Shown: piece by piece, positions 58,001-64,000 of the stretch | How the letters are laid out: each line of letters begins with the position of its first letter | Numbering within the stretch: the first letter of the stretch is position 1 | From: Mactra quadrangularis | Lineage: Eukaryota; Mollusca; Bivalvia; Venerida; Mactridae | Direction: 5' to 3' | DNA length: 64,000 nt | NCBI GenBank assembly: GCA_025267735.1 | Contig: CM046298.1 | Location: 40,387,917 to 40,451,916, forward strand | Notes under the pieces: generated by a model | Seen by the model: the letters and a program-made list of their open reading frames with translations, nothing else | Databases searched by the model: none | Told to the model about the DNA's origin: nothing | Program-made: the position numbers and the translations under genes

Positions 58001-61000
58001 ATTATATAAGTTTAATGAAACTGCCTTTGTCACTGTTTTTTTTCCATTGAGCAGTGTAAAATGAACGATTTTATGTATAAATTTCAACCGTATAATTATA
58101 TTTTTTCTTAAATAACCATGCAGTTTGCCATGCGGTATGTGATAAATATCTCTGTTTATTCTTTCTGTAAAATAGTGTCTCCATTTTCGTTCCCTGAGGT
58201 AGGCGATCAAGATTTTCGATCTAACGAGAATCTTGATAGCCTCTGGGTACGAGAATGATTGCCTTTTAATGAGACTCATTTTCGTCTGTGAATAATGATT
58301 TTAAAACATATTTTTATACTTTCATTTATGACTATACAAAGTGTTACATTTTCTTATTTTCTTTTATATTATCATATTTTGTAAAATACAAATAAAGATA
58401 AATAACTATTTGTCTTATTATTTTTGTTGGTTTTTTTTTGGGGGGGGTGCGTAGTATAATGAGATATAGAATAAACATTTTTTTATATACATAATCATTT
58501 GTATCACAAGAGCTTGACATTTGTATTGTAGTTTGAAAAAAATCCCTCCTTCTTATAATAATTTAACTTTGATACAGAATGTCTACCTCCTGTACATACG
58601 TCTTGTTTGTATTGATCTCAAAGTGGGAAAATGACTCTCGTTTTAAATACGTGCAGGAAAAAACTTCATATGCCTGTAGCGTGTTCAATTACACAAAACG
58701 TTACAGAACGTTACATAACGATACATTCGGAACTCCTCGGCCATTCGTTGCGAATAACCTAATCTAATACACAAATATGAGATCGTTAAGGCAATTAGTG
58801 ATGCTTCAAAATTTACGGACTAACAACGAAACATCACTCATTGTCTAAACGATCATATATTTGTTTACTTTAACACCGGTAGTTTCAAAATAGCGTCTAA
58901 ATATGTCCGAGATTATTCGCAGCGAATGACCGAGGAGTTTCGAATGCATCGTTACGGAACGTTTTGTAACGTTCGCGGTAACTGAACGCACGGCTGATTT
59001 GAAGCACAGGCTGTCGGCATGAAACAGTCCCATCAAAAATATTGTATACACACACACACTCACACACACATATATATAGTAAAGGTATGTAACTCATCAC
59101 CTCAGAAACCTCGAAAAAAATGACCTGTCTTATTCAACGGGCTCCTATGTTTTTATTTCATGATCGATTTTCGAAAACTTGGTCTTATTTATCAAAAAAA
59201 TGGTTGATCTGTCGATTGCTTACAAAAGCTTATTAATTAAAAGCTATTGAAGAAAGTTATGAGACGTTAAACAGGAAAATTGTCCAGGTCGTTACTGTCT
59301 GGACCTACCGAAAACCGTTTCCTTCTCGAACGTAACTCATAGATGTGTACGTGGAACTCAGATAAAAATGAACTAAAAACAGAGAAAATAATATTTTAAC
59401 TCACTAGCCTCTCTCACAGTCGCCTAAGGCAAATAATTTGATCACTATCATAACTTTTCCTTGACTTGTCGTGAGTTGTTTTCGTTGGTCTCCATTTTTA
59501 GAAAGAAGTCTAGGCTAAAACCGAACTCATCCGTTTTACGGATCATACTACTCTACTCGAGGACAACTCAACCCATGACAATTAACACGTTAGTAAATTT
59601 GAGCTCTAAAATGAAAATAACTCCGTAAAACTAAAGATAAAGAATAATTATAAATTATCAGGAAACAGTTTTATAGTTATCATAACATTTTATGTAATTT
59701 TAATCTATTATACATAGAACTACAATATCACTAACAACGTAATACGCTATCTTCATTTTTACGCCTTTCTAATTGTAACATACTGTATCTGAAAAATAGT
59801 AATCAATAATCACCTAATAAATATATTAACTTTATCATTAACTCACTTTTAAAATTCATTCAGTTCTGAACGATGATGTTTTGTCCAGAATAGCTGTTTG
59901 AATATAAAAAAGAGTTTATTTGTAACGGGTTGAGTTGTCCTCGGGTAGAGTTGTATGATCCGTAAAAACGGTATGAGTTCGGTTTTAGCCTAGACTTCTT
60001 TCTAAAAATGGAGACCAACGAAAACAACTCACGACAAGTCAAGGAAAAGTTATGATAGTGATCAAATTATTTGCCTTAGGTGACTGTGAGAGAGGCTAGT
60101 GAGTTAAAATATTATTTTCTCTGTTTTTAGTTCATTTTTATCTGAGTTCCACGTACACATCTATGAGTTACGTTCGAGAAGGAAACGGTTTTCGGTAGGT
60201 CCAGACAGTAACGACCTGGACAATTTTCCTGTTTAACGTCTCATAACTTTCTTCAATAGCTTTTAATTAATAAGCTTTTGTAAGCAATCAACAGATCAAC
60301 CATTTTTTTGATAAATAAGACCAAGTTTTCGAAAATCGATCATGAAATAAAAACACAGGAGCCCGTTGAATAAGACAGGTCATTGTTTTCGAGGTTTCTG
60401 AGGTGATGAGTTACATACCTTTACTATATATATGTGTGTGTGAGTGTGTGTGTATGTACACTATTTTTGATGGGACTGTTTCATGCCGACAGCCTGTGAT
60501 TTGAAGTATATAGTCTTACGTTAAAAATAGACATAACATGATAAGCCTAAAGGGTTTTCATGAACACAATTCCAATCTGAATGTATACATTATATTGTTT
60601 TCATAAAACATACTTGCTTATACACAGGGGTTAAAAAGTTGTTTTACACAAATTAAATTTTGATGTTTCAAGTACATGTATAAAGATACTTTAAAACATA
60701 AAAGATATACTTTACACAGAGACATAGATGTCTCTGATTTAACATGTTGTTATTAGTTTCACAACTAATACTTTACATGTTGTATTTAGTTTCACAACTA
60801 ATACTTTACATGTTGTTATTAGTTTCACAACTAATACTTTACATGTTGTTATTAGTTTCACAACTAATACTTTACATGTTGTTATTAGTTTCACAACTAA
60901 TACTTTACATGTTGTTATTAGTTTCACAACTAATACTGTACATGTTGTTATTAGTTTCACAACTAATACTTTACATGTTGTTATTAGGTTCACAACTAAT

Positions 61001-63954
61001 AAACTCTTTAACATTAACCCTCAATTATGTTCTTTATGCATTGGCGGATCTAGCGAGGGCATCAGGGGGTCCAAACCCATCCTAAATTTCCAAAATATAC
61101 CCATCTATGAATGTATTTTTGAATTGTAAACCATTTTTAAGTAGCAAATTGCTACTGTAGCATGAAACATTTTTTCTCGGGTCAGCTTCGCCCTTGTGTT
61201 CTACATAGATCAAATAGTTTTGTAGATTTTATTCATAATAATTATGCTTCTTTATTCTGCAAACAGAGTTTAATGTAGTTGTGGTTCAAAAGCTTGGACC
61301 ACGTCCCAGAAATAAATCATGGATCCGCCCCTATGTATGAAAAATATATAATAAAACTAAACAAAACTTTTCTGCGATAATTTTTAATGAAAAAAGGAAG
61401 AAATAATATGAAAAATTACACGTGTAAAGAATCTTTAGAACCCTGGTGCATGGTGACAGCAGTTCTTTGTTCAATAAAGGGAAATAACCGCTGCAGGGAG
61501 TTTTGAGGAATCAGGGGAAGTCACTCTTATAATGATGATAAATGTTTTATAAATCGACATTCAATCAAATATAATTAAGTACGAGTATTTACCCGTCACT
61601 TGTCATGAGGGCATATTGAATAACTAAACATACATCCACAAATTAAATAAATACAACAATAAACCTACTTGGCAGCAGTTATTATATCATCTACTTCTAT
61701 CGTTCCTATATTATTATGTACAGCATACAACCATTCATCACCACGTCCACTGGTACCTCGTATATCAACATAGGCTACTATAAACTCATGTGCACTCACT
61801 AAATAATCATCCCAGTCTAATTTAAACTTGTAAGTTACTGTCTGGGTTCCTGGTTCACCATTTCTAAAAAGGAAACCGATGACAATGATGGTAATATTGG
61901 TCATTTAGGCAGAAAATCAAATGAGGCAAGCTATGACATTGCTATAACCAATAGGTTTTATTATCAAATTATTAAATTAAAACGATATTGAACAATGTGG
62001 TAGAAAGTCAAGTTGGGTCATTAATATTACAGTTATAACCAAATTTTTTTTATCATCGAAAAACTAAGGTAAAGTTCCATGTTGGTAATCATGAGAATTG
62101 AAGCAGGAATCAAATGTTGGTATGAATGGCAATGCACTAAAAATCTTACATATTAACGAGCTATACTGAACTTGACAAAACTGCATGTACATGTACATAC
62201 ATCATAATACAAATTATTTGCTTTAATTCAAACTATATCAAATGAAATGTCTTGTGCTGTACAATACTTTAAAATACAAAATGCTTGGAATGTGCTTAAG
62301 GTTATCAAATGTCATCATAATAGCCCAATTACAAAACACAATCATATAACCAGTGCAAAAGTTTAGTCTATGTATGTATAATTTAAGTTTTTTATTAATC
62401 TAAAGTCATTTCTGTTAAGAATGAAGTTTATAAAGGCATTGTTAAATAAAAGCCCTATAAATGTTACTAAAACAACACATACGAGTACTTACATATGTAA
62501 TATCAAATTATGAAGAAGGATTTCATCAGTTTTTAATGATCGAGGTAACAATATCTTGCTCCACATAACTGAAATATACAAACACTATTAGAACGAATAG
62601 TAACTTTAAATTGTAATTTAACTAAAAAATCAATGGAGGTTGAAAAACTACAAACAGTTATTAGTTAATTTTGTCTCTGTACGTAGCCACTGTTTTAATA
62701 TCTTGCTAAAAAGTAACGACAATTGAACCAACATACAACGTATCTCCTAAATCAGTCATTGCTTGTCTATTCATAAGAAGTCGACAAAATTACACATTGA
62801 TGTATTGGTAATACGTTATACATGTATACATCGATAACTATTAAAACCATACTTTACACGAGAACAAAAATGTTTAACGAGTTTAACAACAAAATAAAGA
62901 GTACTGCAATTAAGAAAGTTTTACTACTTCAAAACAAATTCACAAGAGACAGGCTGACAGTTTGTGACCATGTTATAAACATAATTCGAAATAATATAAT
63001 ATTCATCTTGATAAGGCAGAGAAGCATACTATAAACTAGCAAAAATCAACAAAATTTTAATTGGAAAACCAACCTTGCCCATCGTCTGTTTTTATTTTCT
63101 TGTATTTTATATTAGGTATTGCTTTATTAACTAAGTATTCTTGTAAAATTGAGTTATCTTCTAACATCTGTACTAAAAATATAACGACATTATCGAACAG
63201 GTATACGATCAGAATTTACAAGATATAATTAATACAAGTTTTGTAAACTTAAGGTTAGAGTTAAATAAAAAAATGTAAGGCTGTTTTGAATTAATTATAC
63301 AGACATAGTTAAGTTAAATTATAAAGTGATGAATAAATAAAATAATTTCGGCTTTTTATAACCTTTATGTGTTAAGTGTTGTTAAACCCAAACAAACAAA
63401 CTTATTATATTGCCTTACTCTGGTGGGGAACGTAAGTACATTGCCTGTGACCGATTTCATATAAAAATAAACGCATTAACGTACGAGATAATAGCGTCAA
63501 TTAATAAATAAATGACGTTTTTTACTCACAATACTTGTCGTTTGTTCCTTTTTTAATTATTATTGTGAGCAACACATATGAATTCACATTCAGGGGTAAT
63601 TGTGATATTTCTATGGTTGTAAGGTATGTCGAATGGGATAAAAAGGTCAAACAAAATTGCTTTGATAGAATGAGTTCCAAACATAATATGATATGACAAC
63701 TTGCGTTTTCAGTTCAGAATATAAATACTGATTTCAATATTTTGTTGACGATATTGCTGGTATTATATTACTAACCTAATTCCATCTGTGACGTCATCAG
63801 TTTATGTGTAGGTACACCAGGTCCTAGACAACTCAACACTAAGTATTCACCATTATTATCAAATATAGCATCAACATACAGACAATCTCTATCTAGGTTA
63901 CAGGTTAAACACACTGGTGACATAATATTTGATATATCTTGATCTGTTGTCGAA
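45901..63954 (-). CDS. Dipeptidyl peptidase 4-family (S9B) protein, C-terminal part, gene runs off the right edge
   Basis: Ten exons (listed separately) join in phase into the last ~348 residues of a protein of the DPP4/FAP/DPP6/DPP10 group, usually about 750-870 long. Order: a Cys-rich strip of the beta-propeller (CLTCN...C, C-x-GPG), then the alpha/beta-hydrolase domain with GEPGTQ, the Ser nucleophile in GTSHGG, the Asp in HGTADE and the His in YTDEDH, and a short acidic C-terminus. DPP4-type enzymes remove Xaa-Pro dipeptides at the cell surface; the inactive DPP6/DPP10 lack the Ser. All three triad positions are present here, so activity is plausible. The N-terminus, with its membrane anchor and Glu-Glu motif, is outside the window, so the exact paralogue is undetermined. 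One 9.4-kb intron hosts an opposite-strand gene, another a minisatellite. Confidence 0.92.
46202..46385 (-). repeat. tRNA-derived SINE, diverged
   Basis: The minus strand has GTTCCGTGGTAGATCGCACAC and CTGGGTTCGAACCCCACCAGG, then 'ttggagcaagaaatttacatat' and 'ctccaccaagggtgtaaatgg', the same core as the SINE at 24322. Intronic. Confidence 0.7.
46679..46965 (-). repeat. tRNA-derived SINE inserted at the edge of the 29-bp array
   Basis: Full-length copy of the 35691 family (head ACCCGGGTCAAAAGCGCTGT, tail end 'ggcgttaactccaataaata' in reverse). Sequence on both sides ('ataatgtatcagatgt' before, 'atatcagatgtactcatg' after) is minisatellite unit. Confidence 0.85.
46966..48467. repeat. 29-bp minisatellite, about 50 copies
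   Basis: Head-to-tail units of TCTTATATAATGTATCAGAT followed by GTACTCATG, with point variants (tattag, tcatatg, tacccatg) and occasional 3- or 8-bp insertions. The array abuts the splice donor of the exon at 48468; the intron's own first ~29 bases are a repeat unit. It is not a CRISPR array: there are no spacers. Confidence 0.95.
48468..48541 (-). CDS. S9B peptidase, exon after the Asp motif
   Basis: Completes Glu and encodes KVHFQHSAQLMKSLTQRNVY FQSQ, corresponding to the N-V-H-F-Q-Q-S segment after the HGTAD motif. Donor CAG/GTAAGACATG at 48467. Confidence 0.92.
48950..49001. mobile_element. Mini palindromic element (CATTCTCGTACCC family), half copy
   Basis: 'ctatacgctagtatcgagagtcctgattacctcttggtacgagaatg' matches one arm of the copies at 42617 and 58182. 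Confidence 0.45.
49149..49221 (-). CDS. S9B peptidase, exon with catalytic Asp motif
   Basis: Encodes RANVSKHASNFRTSKFLLIH GTAD plus one base. L-L-I-H-G-T-A-D is the strand and turn carrying the catalytic Asp. Acceptor TTTCACAG, donor GTAATA. Confidence 0.93.
49302..49563 (-). repeat. SINE, diverged, nearly full length
   Basis: Same family as 35691 in the same orientation: 'gggtcggtagcgcacatgctagcg' head, 'ctgacaattatgtcaattttcctcc', 'ggtccagggaaacaaggttagttgcgctgaacgccgtaaa', 'gttgacaaggtgtaaaaccc' end. More substitutions than the other copies. Confidence 0.75.
50196..50260 (-). CDS. S9B peptidase, exon with the Y-x-GLP motif
   Basis: Completes Asp and encodes SFTSEKYLGLPREDDNIQGY S. The D-S-x-x-(S/T)-E-(K/R)-Y-(L/M)-G-L-P block is characteristic of the S9B family. 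Confidence 0.93.
50288..50626. mobile_element. Tc1/mariner-type MITE, second copy
   Basis: TAGTACCCACCAAAAGTTTGG at the left and CCAAACTTTTGGTGGGTACTA at the right, with flanking TA. It lies 27 bp upstream of the exon at 50260, inside the intron near its acceptor. Confidence 0.85.
50640..51330. other. Intron of S9B gene, nothing further seen
   Basis: AT-rich, with no repeat family or exon recognised by eye. The plus-strand frame at 51143-51433 overlaps the next exon antisense and is a shadow. Confidence 0.4.
51334..51433 (-). CDS. S9B peptidase, exon with the nucleophile Ser
   Basis: Starts SHGGFLTTSVLGRNEHIFTC and continues GVAVSPITDWRIY. Joined to the preceding exon it forms FGTSHGGF, the G-x-S-x-G nucleophile elbow, here with Thr and His where DPP4 has Trp and Tyr. 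C-G-V-A-V-(S/A)-P is strongly conserved. Confidence 0.93.
51562..51984. mobile_element. MITE with CAGTCACGATA inverted ends
   Basis: Left TAGGACAGTCACGATACGCCAG and right CTGGTATATCGTGACCACTCTA are imperfect inverted repeats. Inside are GATACG/TATTGCAAT-type motifs as in the other hAT-like MITEs. Flanks 'ttgttaag' and 'atgtaagg' could be a decayed 8-bp duplication. Confidence 0.6.
52208..52250 (-). CDS. S9B peptidase, short exon before the nucleophile
   Basis: Completes Lys and encodes SLGYVEGKMALFGT, matching (M/L)-G-(F/Y)-V-D-x-x-R-I-A-I-W-G-W in DPP4 relatives. Acceptor ATTTTAG, donor GTATGT. Confidence 0.9.
52371..52611. mobile_element. Palindromic MITE (ACGGAGCCCCTAAAGTGAC ends)
   Basis: The left end ACGGAGCCCCTAAAGTGACATTTTGAAAT is answered by its reverse complement at the right end (ATTTCAAAATGTCACTTTAGGGGCTCCGT). 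The centre is a lattice of 'cgaaataatatt' / 'aatattatttcg' motifs, so almost the whole 240 bp can fold on itself. Confidence 0.85.
52712..52918 (+). repeat. SINE, 5'-truncated
   Basis: From 'gccggttatacccttctatgaaaatttgacaataatgtcgattttcctcc' to 'gttgacacggtgttaaatagataaata'. Same family as 35691. Confidence 0.85.
53313..53756 (-). mobile_element. hAT-like MITE with 8-bp duplication
   Basis: Ends TAGGGGTGTAAC and GTTACACCCCT(T), flanked by ATTTATAT (53305-53312 and 53757-53764). Inverted relative to the copies at 6521 and 43569. Confidence 0.85.
54217..54244 (+). CDS. Gly/Cys-rich protein, exon 1 (acylation signal)
   Basis: CCAACCATGG is a near-ideal start context. Exon 1 encodes MGCGMSSGQ plus one base, then the donor GGTAGGT. 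Gly2 and Ser6 fit the N-myristoylation pattern and Cys3 is a likely palmitoylation site. It lies in the 9.4-kb intron of the opposite-strand S9B gene. Confidence 0.7.
54217..55937 (+). CDS. Small Gly/Cys/His/Tyr-rich protein, two-exon gene nested in S9B intron
   Basis: Exons 54217-54244 and 55582-55937 join in phase into 127 residues. After the MGCGMSS head comes a Gly/His/Tyr block (HGGYRGHGGHGGYGGHSGHH), then GGGYYGQSGYDGGGD, then poly-Gly interrupted by evenly spaced single Cys (CGGGGGF..., CGGC end). No hydrophobic signal peptide is present, so it is not an obvious secreted shell-matrix or silk-like Gly-rich protein. The N-terminus instead predicts lipid anchoring to the inner membrane face. 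The regular Cys and His could bind metal; that is speculation. The other frames across exon 2 are low-complexity shadows. Family not recognised. Confidence 0.7.
55582..55937 (+). CDS. Gly/Cys-rich protein, exon 2
   Basis: Follows a T-rich tract and TTTCAG. It completes Gly, then RGGGHGGAGNRLGHGGYRG and the long Gly-rich tail, ending CGGC and TAA. The GGN codon run makes this by far the most GC-rich 350 bp of the window. Confidence 0.75.
56404..56475 (+). repeat. 'TAGCTCAC..' dispersed repeat end
   Basis: 'ttttagctcactaggtcacgaaatgctcaatttgagctaatgtgatgggtcttcg' contains a self-complementary AGCTCA...TGAGCT and resembles a common bivalve repeat terminus. It is followed at 56500-57270 by tggacc-rich sequence related to 1850-1910. 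Confidence 0.45.
57432..57685. mobile_element. Element with GGCGNATCTAG...GGATCCGCC ends
   Basis: Starts TAGGCGTATCTAGCTGGGGG, has 'gggggtccggaccccct', and ends 'aaagatggatccgccc'. The copy at 61041 shares both ends and the internal 'aatttccaaaat', 'catttttaagtagca' and 'tttttctcggt' segments. Confidence 0.65.
58182..58257. mobile_element. Mini palindromic element (CATTCTCGTACCC family)
   Basis: CATTTTCGTTCCCTGAGGTAGGCGATCAAGATT, a short centre, then AATCTTGATAGCCTCTGGGTACGAGAATG. 76 bp, almost entirely stem. Confidence 0.7.
58688..58990. repeat. Repeat with inverted ends ('tcctcggccattcg' family)
   Basis: 58693-58757 and 58905-58970 are inverted copies of each other (ACGTTACATAACGATACATTCGG...CCATTCGTTGCGAATAAC). 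The right part continues into the same sequence as 21755-21897 in reverse. Confidence 0.7.
59003..60503. repeat. 1.5-kb inverted repeat: 573-bp arms, 350-bp spacer
   Basis: The left arm 59003 to about 59575 (from GGCTGTCGGCATGAAACAGTCC to 'ctcgaggacaactcaaccc') is repeated almost base for base in reverse complement at about 59926-60503. Differences are a handful of substitutions and changes in a CA/TG dinucleotide run. Arm landmarks include 'caggtcgttactgtctggacc' and 'aaaccgtttccttctcgaacg'. Neither arms nor spacer carry a convincing coding frame. It lies in the large S9B intron. Confidence 0.93.
60742..61003. repeat. 33-bp minisatellite, 8 copies, hairpin in each unit
   Basis: Unit ACATGTTGTTATTAGTTTCA + CAACTAATACTTT. 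Each contains the perfect 7-bp stem ATTAGTT-TCAC-AACTAAT. Because 33 is a multiple of three, both strands are open in one frame; these frames are not genes. Confidence 0.92.
61041..61331. mobile_element. Element with GGCGGATCTAG...GGATCCGCC ends, second copy
   Basis: Starts TTGGCGGATCTAGCGAGGGC and ends 'aaatcatggatccgccc'. The terminal GGCGGATC/GATCCGCC pair is an inverted repeat shared with 57432. Confidence 0.65.
61669..61863 (-). CDS. S9B peptidase, start of hydrolase core
   Basis: Encodes INGEPGTQTVTYKFKLDWDD, YLVSAHEFIVAYVDIRGTSG, RGDEWLYAVHNNIGTIEVDD and IITAA plus two bases. G-x-P-G-x-Q, D-x-R-G-(S/T) and G-T-(F/I)-E-V-(E/D)-D are diagnostic of S9B peptidases. The donor is GTAGGT, two bases before an in-frame TAG. 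Confidence 0.94.
62493..62568 (-). CDS. S9B peptidase, exon upstream of the core
   Basis: Completes Val, then MWSKILLPRSLKTDEILLHN LILH and two bases. Matches the W-x-x-x-(I/L)-L-P segment entering the hydrolase domain. Confidence 0.85.
63074..63172 (-). CDS. S9B peptidase, linker exon
   Basis: Completes Val, then QMLEDNSILQEYLVNKAIPN to KIKTDDGQ and one base. L-E-D-N-x-x-L is the conserved linker between propeller and hydrolase. Confidence 0.88.
63776..63954 (-). CDS. S9B peptidase, Cys-rich propeller exon (first exon visible)
   Basis: Includes MSPVCLTCNLDRDCLYVDAI and VLSCLGPGVPTHKL. The C-x-x-C...C...C-x-GPG pattern is the disulphide-rich strip of the DPP4 propeller. The acceptor at 63955 shows that the gene continues to the right of the window. 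Confidence 0.92.
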
Positions 63955-64000
63955 CTGAATCAAAGAAGAGAGATAATAACAAATCATGCATCTACAGTAA

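Noticed and set aside
60739..61085. Repetitive open frames on both strands with 11-residue repeats
   Set aside because: They are a by-product of the 33-bp period of the minisatellite; no start context, promoter or family resemblance.

Overview
This is eukaryotic, AT-rich animal DNA. Coding exons are short (24-262 bp), have clean GT-AG junctions, and are separated by introns of 0.2-9.4 kb. The many tRNA-derived SINEs (several ending in a GTTAAACCCAACAAACAAAC-type or TAAATAAATA tail), the many small inverted-repeat DNA elements and the gene content suggest a lophotrochozoan, most likely a bivalve mollusc. That assignment is inference from the repeats and was not tested by a search. No operons, phage or bacterial features are present.

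Layout. Positions 1-10.7 kb hold no gene I can support, only a 189-bp tandem repeat, a nested hAT-like MITE and several short palindromic elements. At 10.9-11.6 kb (+) lies an intronless gene for a 224-residue protein that resembles the C-terminal accessory domains of kyphoscoliosis peptidase (KY)/hillarin proteins and lacks the transglutaminase-like peptidase domain. From 11.7 to 20 kb there is no gene. Its main feature is a 3-kb element at 14.9-17.95 kb with 650-bp inverted arms, flanking TTAA, and a relic DEDDh-exonuclease-like peptide.

From 40.77 kb down to about 20 kb (-) lies a complete-looking prominin (CD133-family) gene. I traced 25 coding exons in consistent reading phase: a signal peptide, five membrane spans, the cysteine-rich first cytoplasmic loop, two large extracellular loops, and alternative C-terminal exons followed by an AATAAA signal. 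One conserved segment just before the last membrane span was not found. From 64 kb (open at the window edge) down to 45.9 kb (-) lie the last ten exons of a dipeptidyl-peptidase-4-family (S9B) gene, with an apparently intact Ser-Asp-His triad. Its 9.4-kb intron contains a small two-exon gene on the opposite strand (54.2-55.9 kb, +). That gene encodes a Gly/Cys-rich protein whose N-terminus (Met-Gly-Cys-...-Ser) looks like a myristoylation/palmitoylation signal. Another intron of the S9B gene carries a 1.5-kb, roughly 50-copy 29-bp minisatellite that begins at the splice donor itself.

The three recognised genes and the nested gene share no obvious pathway. Prominin and S9B peptidases are both plasma-membrane glycoproteins in other animals, and the KY-like protein is presumably cytoskeletal. 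The strongest leads for new biology are the donor-anchored minisatellite, the overlap of stop codons with splice donors in the prominin tail, the nested acylated Gly/Cys-rich gene, and the two large foldback structures (14.9-17.95 kb and 59.0-60.5 kb).
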